Positions 1 to 12,560 are shown, numbered from the stretch's first letter. The stretch is 64,000 nucleotides of DNA from Papilionanthe hookeriana x Papilionanthe teres (GCA_022702705.1 CM040423.1:44651575-44715574), one strand, 5' to 3'. The notes: generated by a model from the letters alone, not told the origin. A program made the numbers and translations.

Positions 1-539
1 ATTCTCAGTTAGTTCTAATATATTTTATACAATTAGTGCAAGTCTTCCTTGATCTATCTTTGCCTTTCTAAATATAAGTCAACTCTAAAACATCTATTCT
101 ACTAATCGGATGGTCAGATGGTCGACGTTGAATGTGACCAAACCATCTAAGACGACTCTCTCTAATTTTGTCGGCCATGAGCTACACCAACCCTATCACG
201 GATATAATCATTTCGCATTTTATCTATAAGTGTAAAGCCACTCATCCACCTAATCATTCTCATCACACTTAACTTAGTATTATGTTTCTCTTTTAAATGC
301 CAACATTCAACGCCATAGAGCATTGCAGGTCTCATTACCGTCTTATAAAATTTTCCTTTTAGTCTAAGTGGTACTTTTCTATCACACAAAAGGCCCAAAG
401 CATTCCTCCACTTCAGCCAACCAACTTGAATGCTACTATTAACATCCCCATTTATATCACCATTGCACTGAATAACAGACCCGAGATATAAATTCATTAA
501 TTTATTTCTTATGAAACCAACTCTACCGGTCTTGATCAA
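1..539 (-). mobile_element. RTE-type LINE, 3' end of reverse transcriptase ORF
   Basis: This is the C-terminal end of a plant RTE-clade non-LTR retrotransposon polyprotein. An open stretch of 125 codons (162-539) reads through the typical tail of these elements: GRVGFIRNKLMNLYLGSVIQ, then KGKFYKTVMRPAMLYGVECW, then RMIRWMSGFTLIDKMRNDYI and RDRVGVA. That order (post-palm region, thumb, MLYG(V/A)ECW motif, RMLRWM motif) is diagnostic of the family. Similarity continues in broken frames toward position 1, so the element leaves the window on the left. No endonuclease or RT palm is present here; it is a 5'-truncated copy, the usual outcome of LINE insertion. A sister copy lies on the plus strand at 19440-20910. 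Confidence 0.85.
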
Positions 540-683
540 GAGACATTATTGCATCGGGAGTTTTGAAACAGGTTTGCATTAGGACTCCAATTAGCCCCCA
601 ATTTATTACATTGGTGAGTCTGTCTATATAGGTGACGCTCTAATTAGAGTTCTGATACAGAACTGCATTCATTGATCACACCC

Positions 684-686
<3 letters not shown>

Positions 687-747
<61 letters not shown>
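687..747. repeat. (AT)n microsatellite
   Basis: About 61 bp of uninterrupted AT dinucleotide repeat. From here to about 1159 I see only AT-rich DNA with no gene. Confidence 0.97.
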
Positions 748-750
<3 letters not shown>

Positions 751-1159
751 GTAATGAAGGGACAAAGCTGCAAGAAAGAAAAAAAATTAAATTAAGAATA
801 TGAAAAGTTGAAAGAAGACGGTTTTATTAAAACCTTAAAATCAGATTACAGCTAGATGAAAACTGGCAACAAAAACCAATACACTCCACTTCCCATCACC
901 CATATGGAGAGCATCCGTCCTTCTCTATATACACTTGCAGAGAGTTGGGTGTATATCTGTAACACAACAATCATAAATAGTTAACCTCTATATCATTACT
1001 ATGAAATCAGTGCTATAAATTCATTGTGATAATATGCCCAATATTTTGTCTATATGTTCAAGCAGTCTCAGATATGAGGAAGCAATCCATACTGCAGAAA
1101 TGAATCTGCTAGATTATTCATGTGCCCAATTTCCTTCGATTTGGCACCCTCAGGTTGTT

Positions 1160-1618
1160 GGGGCTATCAAAAAAGTTTGGCATTTGTAAATAAGTCATGT
1201 TCAGTTCTTAGCTCGTGTTTGGCTTGTTCATTGAGCGAGTCAGTGGAACATAAACAGATATTTTAAGTTCAATTTTTAAACGAGCCAGGCACCAATGAAT
1301 CGTTGTTCGATCATATTCAGCAAAATTACACATACACATACATCTACTGGCAAAATTTTAAGGCTCTTTTCTTAAACGTTGGTTAAATTAAAATCTTACT
1401 CTTTAAAGCTTAATAAAAGCTCGTGTTTAGCTCGAGTTCAATTTGTATTCTAACAAGTGTTCCCACTATTTCAAGCAAGCCAGACATGAACAACACATTG
1501 TTCCTGGACAAACACATTGTTCCTGAACAAATTCAAACAGGATATGAATATATTTTTTAATGAGCCAAACACAAATAAGCTCCCTAGCTCACTCAAGCTC
1601 GGCTTATTCACATCTCTA
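1160..1618. mobile_element. hAT-like non-autonomous element, decayed
   Basis: The block starts with GGGGCTATCAAAAAAG and ends with the complement of TAGAGATGTGAATAAGCC, both resembling the TAGGG(C/A)TGT(C/A)AA termini of plant hAT MITEs. The interior is full of alternating CTCGTGTT, GAGC and GAACAA words typical of this class. Flanks (AGGTTGTT and AGGATAAT) match at only 5 of 8 positions, so the target duplication is uncertain. It lies just downstream of the TBP stop codon and may fall in the 3' flank of that gene. A clean relative is at 30682-31245. Confidence 0.5.
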
Positions 1619-1683
1619 AGGATAATGGTGTTCTAAACGTTGCTAGTGATTGTGTGGAGAAAGAGAGGAGAGAGAGGATAGGG

Positions 1684-4600
1684 TTACCATTGCTGGGTTT
1701 TCCTGAATTCTGTCAGCACAGGATATATATTCTCAAATGCAGTGTATGTCTCATCTCTCACCTGAGAGATTTGAGTCAGAAAGGAGATTACTCAGAGTGA
1801 AATAAATAAGGCATAACAAGCATAATATCCAAACAATATTCTTGCTTACCTTTGCTCCAGTTAGAACAATCTTGCCTGACACAAAAATAAGCAGTACAAT
1901 TTTCGGCTGTTTCATCCGATAAATCAGACCAGGAAACAATTCTGGTTCATACTATTAAACATAAATAAATAAATAAACAAATGTCAACAAGTTTGAAAAA
2001 AGAAATCTAAAATAAAGATGTAGAAGAAACAAAAACAAAACAGCAGAATAGAGAAAAAAGGCTACTATTTTTGTCATCTCACCATGAAGTTTTTCCTAGG
2101 AAATATATAGAAGCATAAAGGGAAAATGCAACAAATAAGCAATACAATATATCCGACTAGATATTACAACTTACGCTGGAGAAAGCACCATGAGAGTAGG
2201 CTAAGCCCTCCAATCTTATGGGAAACTTCACATCACAAGAACCAACAATGTTCTGAATCTTAAAATCCTAAATTCAACGAATGAAGATAAATAAGTAAAT
2301 AAAAGTGTTGACAATATCAAATCATCATTAGACTCATTTGATTGCTTAAAGTCACAAATTATGCTATAAAAATCAATAAAATTTGTTAAATTCATCACTT
2401 AATTAAAGGTGGCTAAGACGCAAACGTATTAACTTTTAAACTTCACAATAACATCAAAACTCCCTCAAAAAAGATGATTTAATTTTCAACCTCAACAAAA
2501 GAAAACCGAATAAGCTATTTCTAAAACATATTTTCTATATGTAAGCAACCAAATGAGACCAAAGTGATGATGTAATAATTACCTTGAATTTAGCAGGGAA
2601 ACCAAGCTTCTGTATAATACGAGCATACTGTATAATACAAGAGATTCATATTAGATAAAAAAATCGTCAAATAGAAAATTAATTTCAAAAAAAAAGCAAG
2701 CCAATAAACATATCAACATAAAAAAGACTAAAAGGCCAAGGCTAAATACAATAAAGCACCGTGAATAAAGGGAATGGAAAATAGCACTAGTACCTTCCGA
2801 GCAGCAAGCTTCGATTGTATTTCACTCTTAGCTCCAGTGCACACCTGATACATAACAGTTCAGAAAAAAAGATTACCCTCGTGCGCATAAATTAGATGGT
2901 TATAAATAGGCAAGCCAAACGGCAACAGCCCATTAAAGCTGAAAAAAAGTTTCTGAAGGAATTATTTTGGATTCAAATTGCATAAAGATCATAAATGACG
3001 ACGTTTTAGTTTCTCTTGAATGATAGATCCTATGAAATTAGTTAAGAGATACCCAAAAAAAATAAAAAAGATAACATACAATCAATTAAGTAAACTTCTA
3101 GTAATTTAGGCAGTAAAATGACAACTATGAAAAGGAAAATTTACATAAATACCACACAATTCTTTTGTATTTACACATTGAACAACTAAACATTCATATT
3201 TACATTTATGACACTTTAATGTCATAAACATTCGCATGAAAATTTGCTTTTCACTTTAATAATAGTAGTACTTTTGATGTGATGCAAAAGATTTAAGCAG
3301 TCATGTAAGTAAATATGAAAGTTTAGGTGTTAGATACATAAATTCATAAGAATTATGTGTTTTGTATGTCAACGGCCCTTATCCAAATGAGTTTTGTGGA
3401 TATATAAACTTAACAATATAACAAACACTAATGAAGAAATTTGATGGTAAAGAAAGAAAAAAGTTATCAAGAAAACATAATGCTTTTTAAAATATGAGAA
3501 ATAGCATAGTTGTGCATAAATATATAACTTATGACGATTTATGTAATAAGCTAATAATTAAAGTAAAAAAGAAAGAAAAGGGTAGAGAAAAAAATATGCT
3601 CAAAGTTAAAACTAGATATAAAAGATCTATAAATTTTTATCATGGTAAATCTATTAAAGATCACAATATAAGTAAAATTAATAATGAAGTCATCAAAAAA
3701 AGATGAAAAAGTTACTTTAAGAAATAAATAAATGAGAGTATAAAAAATAATTATTTTTAGAAGAACATAACAACTACTATAATAAAATTTACAATAGATT
3801 GATAAAAAATATGAAGTTGGCTTTTAAAAGATGCATAAAGATAAGACTTTTGGTCCAAATGTAAAACCTATCAAGATTTGGACAATTATACAGAATTTAA
3901 CTATGATTTAATTAATAAATATTTCAATAAAATTCCAAATATTATAAGGTTGTTAAATAATTAAAAAAAATTAGGCACTAAAATTTTAGAGCGAAAATTA
4001 TACTCAAGAATGTGATAATAATAGAGAAAGCAAATATTCAATTCAAACAATAAAAGCATGAGAAAATGTAATGGTACATAGAGTTAAATAAATTGCATCA
4101 ATTTTGGAGAACTAACTTTACTTTATGACAAGATATACTATGAGAGAAATTTTTATCCTAAGATAAGTAATGAATACATATAAAGAATAAAGAGAGAATC
4201 TTCATAAAAATAATACTAGATATAAAACATTTGGCACAAACGAGATGATTTATGTAATAAGCTTAACAGAGTAAAAAAAATAAAGAAGAGAGACAAAAAA
4301 CATGCTAAAAGTTAAAACTAGATATAAAAGATTTATAAATTTTGATCAAGGTAAATGTACTAAAGGTCATAATATAAGTCTAAATAATCATTAAGTCATC
4401 AGAAAACGATGAAAAAGTTACTTCAAAGAATAAATAAATGAGAGTATAGAAAAAATTATTTTTAGAGGAACATAACAACTAATATAATAAAAGTTTAAAT
4501 AGATTGCTAAAAAAATATGAAATGAAGTTGACTTTTAAAAGATGCATAAAGATAAGACTTTTAGTCCAAATGTAAAACCTATCAAGATTTTGACAATTAT

Positions 4601-7600
4601 AGAGAATTTAACTGTGATTTAACTAATAAATATTTCAATGAAATTCCTAAAATTATAAGGTAGTTAAATAATTAATAAAAATTGGCACTAATATTTAAGA
4701 ACAAATATGATATTCAAGACTGTGATAATTATAGAGAAAGCAAATATTCAAAGTATACAATAAAAGCATGAGAAAATGTAATGGTACATAGACTTAAATA
4801 AACTAAATCAATTTTGGAGAATTAATTTGACTATATGAAGAAAACATATACTGTGAGAGGAATTTTTATTGTAAGATAATTAATGAATGCATATAAAGGA
4901 AAAAGAAAGTATCTTCATATGATTTTTACAATATACAAGTTCAAGTACCAATAGATTTAATTTGGCATGCTTTAAGGTAAGAAAACTGAGTAAAAAAAGA
5001 TTTGAATTTATTAAAGAGATGAAGAAACATTTGTTAGTATTTAAGTAGCTATAAAATAACCCAAATATTTCCAATTACCAAAAGTTTACATGACTGATCA
5101 AAGCTGAGCTCATATCTTTTATATTAGTTATAAGATGCATGCAAAAGATAATTTAAAATAAAGTGCCTAGGTGTATTCCTTGGTAGATGATATAGTTTTA
5201 ATTTATGAAACACCATTTGAAGTAAATTAAAAGCTATAAAAATGAAGAAATGCTTAGAAGAATGAGATCTTAGACTAGGTGAACAATAAATGAGCATATG
5301 ATACGTAAATTTAATACTTATAATATTAATAATTATCTTTGAATATATTAGAACTTAAGATGATAACTAAATGTGATTAAGTTTAGTACACGAAATTTAT
5401 AACATAGAGATATATAAGAGGATAAAACTTCCAAAAGGAAAACTGAATATTTAAAAAGGGAAGTGTATTGAAAGTTTTAATGATAAAAGAACATCACAAA
5501 AACTTAAGGTAAATTTTATAAAATCACATTTAACTTTGCAATTTTATGTACATTTAAAATTTGAGCGATAAAAAAATATAATGATATCTAAATTAAGTGT
5601 GATAAAAATGAGAACATTAAAGGGATGTGTGATAAAACAAGAAATTATAACTTAAGTAATGATTATATTAGATTAGTAATAAACTTCTATAATTTAGAAA
5701 GGTACAAAAGGTAAAATTGAGCCAGGTAAACGATTCGAATAAAATATTGGTAGAATATTATAAAGGAGAAGAAATAAACAAATCAAACAGCAATTTAAGG
5801 GTACCAACAGGTGGGTAAGAACCTTAATCGTTGTTGGCATGATCGTGTATTCCATCATCGCTTACACAATAATAATCTTCTATTTTAAGAACTTTTGGGT
5901 GGGCCAGAAAATAAAAAATAAGAACATTTCTGAAAACATTTGACATAAATTAATAAATATTGAGGATTCATAACAACAATTCCTTGCCTACACAACGATA
6001 ATCATTCCCTGTCCAGACTTACGGATTGGGCCAAAAAATAAAAAATAAAAACAAATATGACAACACTTAGCATAAATGAATGAGAAATGAGAATTTATTA
6101 CACCAATCCCATGTAGTTATGGTAAGCCTAGTAACGCTAAAGAATGATAAAATCTAGCACAAGAATGCATTAAATTGCATCACATTCTAACCCTAATGAG
6201 CTACTAGATTGATTATATCATGGTTTGTTACAATTCTATTCGTGTTGTTCTCAAGGTATGTTTTTGAATGAAATCACCAAACTCAAATAAAAAATGAGCT
6301 AATAAACAGGGCATATGCAAAAAATAATAATTTATAGGAATATCACATAAATAACCAGAACTAAAATTGGAAAATTAAGCAGAAAATAAACGGAGCAATA
6401 CACAAGCCTATACATGGGGTTGAACAGACATGTCATCATTTAGCACGCACAGTGAAATTAATAAAATATTACAAATCTGGGAAAAAGATCTGATGGTTCA
6501 TCTAGAAAACTCACCATTTTGCCAGACGCAAAAATCAATGCTGTGGTTTTTGGTTCTCTTATTCTCATTATAACTGCAGCAAAACGCTACAACACAGGAA
6601 AAAAAATATAAATAATCCACTAGTAAACAATTATGCCTATTTCCAATTGAATAAACACAAGTATCCAAAATGATACTGAACCTTTTCATTCCAAAATAAA
6701 AAAAAAAAGATTTTACCAGCTCGAAATACAGCTACAAAGTTACTGAGACCAATTGGCATTTACTTTGCTAGAGTTCCATGAAAGGAATAATCTAAAGCTA
6801 GTTTTTGTAAACAAAATGCAGCAAATTTAGCTAAAATTAAACACTAAACTCCAATCTACAAACATTCATTTGATAATACACCTGCTTGAAACCTCAGGCA
6901 TCTCATATTTCTCCATTATATGCTAAGGTATGATTTTATTCACCAATTTGACCTCTTTGACCTCTACTCAAGTCAGCCAAAAAAAAAAAAAACCATGCTT
7001 CTAACAGAAGACACGATTATATCAGTGAAAACAAAATGCAAGCCACTGTACCTTATATGAGTAAAATGCATAGAAATGAAGCTCACTCTAAATTATCCAT
7101 TACAAAACTCAGTCTGACTAAAAAAGGCAGAAGGAATATAATTAGCATGTTAAAGTCAAAGAAGTTGAATAACCTAATTACAAAAATCTCATACCTTGGG
7201 ATTGTACTCAGCATTTCGGGCTTGCAAGGCAATTGTTTTAAGATCCAACTTGCAATCTAAATTCACAGTCGAAACAATATTCCTGCAAATTAACCAACAT
7301 GAGAAGAAATATAACTTTCAGTACAGCATAAATGAGCAATGCCTGCAGAACTTTACATACTATGATGGATTTTAGTTCACCCAAAGACACAAGTAACACT
7401 ATAATTTTCAGATCAGTGTACACGAACGATGCCTACAGAACTTTCCATACAACATTAGCATTCTTAAATACATGTAATAAGATGACAAAATGAGGTTTTT
7501 TTTTCAAACTCATGCTCAACAAGTTGCTATTTCCTTCAACTTAAATTTCTTTGATTTGCACATATGAAAGTTATTTTTTGATCTAAGGAATTTTTGCATC

Positions 7601-8375
7601 TAGGATAGCATGGATTAAGCAGAGTCAAAGCGCTATGTCGAATAAAATAAGCAAGAGGGATTGAATTATACTGAAATTACAAAAATGAAAAATGCAACAT
7701 GAAGGACGGCTTATAACACTAACAAACAACAAGTACGGCCATGCCATGTCCAGACTTGACCAAAATTAACATGAAAGCAAATATTTAATATGCACTTATA
7801 ACTAGCAGCGGACCATGAATAAATGTTTGCAATATATCCTTTTACTAGAATATATGCTTCTGATTCATTGACAACTTCAGATTAACAAATAAGTAAATAA
7901 AACATTTTAAGTTCTATTTAAAAAAAAAAAACAAAATTTTTACCAAATTTGACCTTTCAAACAATCTCAAAATTTAAAAATGACAATTAAGATACAAATC
8001 ATAATCTCCATTGCTCTTTCTAGCTCATATTACACCATCTAAATGAGATCATAATCAGTTTGATCGTTCTAGCTAATATTACAGTACTAAAATAAATAAT
8101 TAAAAAAAACTAAACCGAAAATATTGCATTGATATAGGATTGGTTATCGAGATAGCACTGTTTTCCTATGATGGATGGCGTTGACAGTTCCACTTATTAG
8201 AGCTTGTAATGAAATCGAAATCAAGTTCGAGCGTTTCTATGTCAGCTTATTTCTCAGATCCGACACCAAAATACAAAAGAAGGGCGGGTGAAACTTACTG
8301 CAGCGTGGGAACAATACCAGACGGATGCTTGGTCAGATCAACCGGCTGGCTCCCCTCCAAGCCCTGATCCGCCAT
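1684..8375 (-). CDS. TBP: TATA-box-binding protein (TBP), 8 coding exons
   Basis: Encodes a complete 201-residue TBP, the nuclear general transcription factor that binds and bends the TATA box within TFIID and also serves RNA polymerases I and III. Coding exons (minus strand, in order): 8299-8375, 7195-7282, 6515-6586, 2794-2844, 2583-2627, 2175-2267, 1850-1951, 1684-1761. Every junction is GT-AG and keeps frame; the first intron splits a Gln codon. The start gives [14 protein letters not shown], matching plant TBP N-termini. The core is the two-repeat saddle (about 20-110 and 111-198). The four DNA-intercalating phenylalanines are F57, F74, F148 and F165. The length is normal for a plant TBP (about 200). 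The protein ends in KTQQW. Intron 4 (2845-6514) is unusually long because it holds a MITE and an RTE LINE relic. A TATA box lies at 9022-9028. Identity is essentially certain. Confidence 0.98.
3139..3372. mobile_element. Long-TIR MITE copy in TBP intron 4
   Basis: The left end reads ATTTACATAAATACCACACA and the right end is its diverged inverted complement (GTTTAGGTGTTAGATACATA followed by AGAATTATGTG). This belongs to the ~230-bp family described under findings; better copies are at 14166-14404 and 20928-21168. It sits in intron 4 of TBP and does not touch a splice site. Confidence 0.75.
3530..5790 (+). mobile_element. RTE LINE relic with internal tandem duplication, in TBP intron 4
   Basis: A heavily decayed RTE-type LINE lies antisense to TBP. 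Landmarks, by nucleotide similarity to other plant RTE elements: a DDLYNKL-like start near 3531, a region like LNQVKCIKDEDE near 3640-3670, the palm-like F(V)DD segment near 5170-5210 (GTAGATGATATAG), and the RMLRMCVIKQEI-like tail near 5600-5640. The segment ~3531-4205 recurs at ~4241-4920, offset about 710 bp, sharing long runs such as AAAGTTAAAACTAGATATAA and TTTTAAAAGATGCATAAAGA. No long ORF survives. The duplication is tandem and internal, so these are not LTRs. Confidence 0.7.
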
Positions 8376-9021
8376 ACTCCTCACTAAAAAAACCTCTTTG
8401 TACAGATATATGAACTAACAAAACAAGGCTTAGTAAAGCCTGATACCCGCTCAGAATCTCTATCACTCAAACACCTTCTGTCCTTAATCCTAATCTGATC
8501 GGCGTTCTTCCAAGGCAACTATGCACTAGACCTTACTCTATGAGAACTAAAAAGAGCGCTAATTGAGCCGAAAACAATGTTTTTCAGCGGAAAAAAAAGC
8601 CAGGTGTTATTGAGATGACCGAGAAAGAGAAAAGAGGTAGCGGAAAGGATTATTTCCTTGGGGTTTCTCAGCTCGTTGGATGGATCGGAGGTGATCGATA
8701 GTCAAGATCTCACTGAGATACCACAGAAGAAGCAGATCCGTGATTTCACTGGTTCGAGGCACGAAGTGATGATCGGGAGCAAGAAAACGTTGGATCTAAG
8801 CGGGAAGAGGAGTAGCGAGCTGAATTTATAGGGTCGGGATTTAAAAACGGCGTCTTTTATAGGAAGAGGATGGGATCTGGAGGTCGAGATAGGGGGGTTT
8901 TGTTCTAGGGTTCGTTTTGATCTGAAGTGAGAGAACTCGAGAAAAAGGTGGAGTGAAGAGAGAGAAAAGGAGGAGCGATCTTAAAGGAGCGACAGGGGGG
9001 TTTTGTTACGCCTTGTCTACG
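8376..9021 (-). other. TBP: TBP 5' leader / proximal upstream region
   Basis: About 650 bp lie between the TBP start codon and its TATA box. The GC content is higher than in the surroundings and there are purine-rich GAGAGA tracts. It probably holds the 5' UTR, and possibly a leader intron, but I cannot fix a splice pair. A diverged copy of this region with its TATA box lies at about 17930-18520. Confidence 0.55.
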
Positions 9022-9028
9022 TTTTATA
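9022..9028 (-). promoter_or_regulatory. TBP: TATA box of the TBP gene
   Basis: On the minus strand the sequence reads CCCTATAAAACGTAG, a consensus TATA box, about 650 bp upstream of the TBP start codon. The equivalent motif is conserved in the duplicated promoter (18450-18456), which supports a functional role. The downstream words CCGACAGATG(C/T)CG are also shared by both copies. Confidence 0.7.
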
Positions 9029-9651
9029 GGGAACTACTGGTTGCAGTCGGTGTCACTAAATGCTGACCGACAGATGCCGGTTCATGGGGGGATTTTCTTA
9101 TGACGGATTTAGCCTTGTAAATTTATAGTATTTTCTCATATTGGACGAGGAGGGTCATTATATAGATTAATTTTATCAAATAATTTTTTGAGATATTCTA
9201 TAAATTTTTTCTTCTATTTTAAAATAAATCTTAAATTGAATAAATTTTGCAATATAGGATTACAAATTTTGCAAATTTTAAAATTAATGTGTGCTATAAA
9301 TTTCGCGACGGTAGAGTAACAAATTATCGTTTTAGCGTTGTACAGAAATTTAACACGCATACAGATGAAAATGAAACAAGCAGTGACTCCATAAGTTTTT
9401 ATGTGAAAAATCTATAAAGGGAAAAACCACGAGGTCTGACCCAGTTGCGGAAATTCACTATTGATTGATAATTACAAAATTTTTTTATCCAACTGACGGG
9501 AAAGGGTAATTATATTCTTCAGATTACAGTGTCGATTGACTAGTTGGTGGTGATTGACGATGATGGTTAGCGGTGGTCGATGCCGATTGACATAGGTCAA
9601 TGGAGGACTGCGGTGGTCAACGACGGAAAGCACTGGTCGACGACGGAAAAC

Positions 9652-11313
9652 TGTTATGAAAATACGGACGAACACAACGCAATCCAGAAGAACACAGATA
9701 TTTAACGAGGTTCGGCAAAGAATTGCCTACGTCCTCGGGAGCGAGCCGGCGAATGCACTATTTCAGATGAGTTACATACTCATAGGTTTACACATCTATT
9801 TATAGAAAAAAACCACAAATAAATTACAAACATGCCCTCGCTCCCCCAACCCACTAACTTCCAAGAGACACTCATTTTTCACCAGGAGTCACACTTCTTC
9901 CCCAAGAAACTCCAACTCCTTGGATATGAGCCATACCTAACAATTCTTCACCTTGGCAAATATTCAACACCTTAGGAGATATGCATCACCCGGTAAATGT
10001 GTCTACCAAACAAATCTTCACCTTAGCGAATATCCAGCGCCCTTAGGAGAAATACATCATGGCTTACACCAAAGTGGGTTGGGCAACCAAACCGTCTAAC
10101 CTGGTTTAGTCAAAGTTTCTGCTGCATTTTCATCATATGTTCCAACAGAGTGAGCTCCACCTACAACTGTACTCCCCAACAGTTTATAGATCTTACCTGC
10201 AGTGATCTTCTCTTTCATCACAGTCAGTGCACCCTTAACAATTCTGATGGTTTTCATATCCTCATCTGCCTTAGGAATGAAACCATTTATGTGTAGAGTG
10301 CCCAAGGAAATCAAATTCTTCTTCAATTCTGGAACATGTCTGACATCACATAATGTTTTAACAGTGTCATCATACATCTTAATTCTGACATTATCTATAC
10401 CAGCAATATTATAACGTCTATTATCACCTAGATAGACTGAACCAGAATCAGATAACCTGTATGAAGAAAACCACTCTTTGTTCGGTGTTATGTGATGAGA
10501 ACATCCTGAATCAAGAATCCATCCATCCTTTAACTGAGTTGTCGTAACTGAAAGCGCATCAATATCACTATAGCTTGTATCACTCGCACCATATTCGCAG
10601 TCTCGGAAGATACATCACGAGTCTTCTTCGAGCATCGGACAATCTCTCCTCATATGTCCCTCGTTCTCGCACTTAAAGCAACGAATCTTTTGCCTTCCGA
10701 ATTCTCCTTCTCCTCCTTACTTTCACGATCCCGATTACTCTTAAGCATATAAACAATTACCATTAGAGCTTTCCTTCGCATTCGCTTCCGCCGTTGCGAG
10801 CTAACAATGCTACAAGAATCTCATCAATTTTAATCGTTTATTTCCCATATGTAAGAAGTAGTCACCGGATGTTCATAAGAAGTAGACAACAGACATAAAA
10901 GAATCATTGCTCGGTCTTCATCCTCAATACTCACATCAAGCCATGTCAGATCCGTGATTATTTGATTGAAGACATTCAAGTGTTGAGCCAAATCAGAGCT
11001 TACCTACATCTTCAGCAATTGTTATGAAAATACGGACAAACACAACGCAATTCAGGAGAAGAACACAGAGATTTAACGAGGTTCGACAAAAAATTGCCTA
11101 CGTCCTCGGGAGCGAGCCGGCGAATGCACTATTTCAGAGGAGTTACATACTCATAAGTATACACATCTATTTATAGAAAAAAACAATGAATAAATTACAA
11201 ACATGCCCTCGCTCCCCCCAACTTACTAACTTCCAAGAGACACTCCTTTTCACCAGGAGTCACACCTCTTCACTAAGAAACTCCAACTCCCTAGATATGA
11301 GCGATGCCTAACA
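9652..11313 (-). mobile_element. Non-autonomous Copia LTR retrotransposon (gag-protease only)
   Basis: Two ~290-bp LTRs (9652-9942 and 11020-11313) start TGTTAGG and end CATAACA on the minus strand; they are highly similar with scattered substitutions. A perfect 5-bp target duplication AAAAC lies at 9647-9651 and 11314-11318. Each LTR has a TATA box (CTATAAATAGATGTG). Only about 1.08 kb separates them, encoding a decayed gag and protease part; integrase, reverse transcriptase and RNase H are absent. I saw no standard initiator-Met primer-binding site next to the 5' LTR at 11020. It inserted into the minisatellite of the older solo LTR. Confidence 0.9.
10096..11019 (-). pseudogene. Copia gag-protease remnant
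   Basis: Reading on the minus strand from 11019, frames show the gag UBN2 region (DLAQHLNVFNQIITDLTWLD, then DEDRAMILLC), a damaged zinc-knuckle region, the aspartic protease motif WILDSGCSHHITPNKEWF, and the GAG_pre-integrase segment (VRHVPELKKNLISLGTLHIN, then GALTVMKEKITAGKIYKLLG; open frame 10096-10377). At least one in-frame TGA before the protease and frame breaks in gag make it non-functional. The frame ends before the integrase HHCC region, where the element is deleted. These families are known from Ty1/copia polyproteins; the calls rest on motif recognition. Confidence 0.85.
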
Positions 11314-12299
11314 AAAACACTGGTCAACGGAGGACGGCGGTGATCGATGAGGGTCGACGGTGGTTGACGACAGTCGCTGGTGGTGGACGACGATCAGTGG
11401 TGGTGGACAACGGTCTGCGATGGTCAACGACGGAGGTCGGCGGTGGTGCCGAGCTGCAGCTTTTCCTCAAGACTTCTGGCTCTCTCTAGGCTTCAACCCC
11501 CCTCATGTGAGGCTTGGAGGTCTATTTATAGTATTTTGGGTGCAATTAATGCAGTCATTTTGATCGGACGATCAAGAGAGCTTCCCTTGATCAGACAGTG
11601 TTTAGAGGGCATTTGATGGCCTTAAAGATGTCATAATTGAGTGATCTTGAGCTCGTTGGATTCTTCTCGTCGAGACGCTCGATTCAAGTATAGGCTTGCT
11701 AGCGTCGACATTTGTTTGACCTTCCAAATATGTCTTGAAATCATCTAAGAATAAATTAATGACTTGATTTAGCTTGATTTGACTCAGATTGGATTAATTT
11801 TATATATCATTAGGTTCGTCTCATCGAGCCGGTCAGTTTGACTATAAGTTTGCTGAAATCAAAGCTCTATATGTCTTTCTATCAAGATTTGAATGTTTCT
11901 TACTCAAAAGATTGTACCGAGATTTGTGTCGTGCCTCGAAATTCGTGTTAGATAATAAAAATTTGTTGTTGCCGTATCAAAAATATTCGCGCCACTTCTA
12001 TTCATATAATTACAATTTAACCAAATTTAACAATTTCGAACCTGACCTTTTTTTTTATTTTTGGGATTTAAGGCTTTCAAATTTTATTAAATCTAAATAT
12101 AGAGTTTACGACCTTAATTAAACTCTCCTTACAGCAAAGAACCCCGCAATTGATAAGACTTTGAAATTATTATCATGATTTTGTGATTAAGTTTTAACTG
12201 CCTCAAATTCATGCTTTATGTACATCACAAATGTGTCGACACGGATCTTAAACCGATTTGATGGTCTAGAAAAGAAGAGACTTCTCTTGGAACCTAGAA

Positions 12300-12560
12300 A
12301 ATCGGTAGCGCCCTCATCGACACTACATCATCTTCAAGTTAATGTTCGACGAGATGGACCTCGAGAGTGAACAATTGATAGATACGGCTGAGTTATTCTA
12401 TGTTTTTCTAAAGAGAAGAAGGAGACGATGGAAACCATCCCTTTAAAGGATCCCCTGGGGAGAAAAGACGAGCAATTTAACAAGATGGTGGACTTCATGG
12501 TGATTGACTCGCTACTAACTTACAACAGTGTCTTTACGATAGGCCGACCACGATAGGCCG
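12300..12560 (+). pseudogene. Ty3/gypsy aspartic protease fragment
   Basis: Plus-strand frames read IIFKLMFDEMDLESEQLIDT, then after a frameshift RKDEQFNKMVDFMVIDSLLT and YNSVFTIGRP. These match the C-terminal half of the Ty3/gypsy retropepsin domain found in plant elements (ADVLF..F..M, MVDFLVVD...YN.ILGRP). The catalytic DTG lies outside and is not seen. A 14-bp tandem duplication (GATAGGCCGACCAC twice) follows at about 12540-12567. From 12560 to 13130 I see no other gene. Confidence 0.65.

Larger units (their letters stand above)
9285..11979 (-). mobile_element. Solo LTR (~1.03 kb) interrupted by a nested Copia element
   Basis: With the nested element (9652-11313 plus one 5-bp duplication) removed, this is about 1028 bp, matching the solo LTR at 46668-47689 along its whole length (1022 bp). 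A perfect 5-bp target duplication, AAAAT, flanks it at 9280-9284 and 11980-11984. The TATA box of the LTR (CTATAAATAGACCTCC on the minus strand, near 11520-11535) sets its orientation. The interior contains a degenerate GGTCGACGACGG minisatellite (about 9530-9650 and 11320-11450). The terminal TG has decayed to TA at 9285. No internal retrotransposon sequence accompanies it, so it arose by LTR-LTR recombination. Confidence 0.85.

Noticed and set aside
3531..4920. Two ~700-bp similar halves as a pair of LTRs
   Set aside because: They are adjacent with no internal element, and both resemble the same part of an RTE LINE ORF, so they are an internal tandem duplication.
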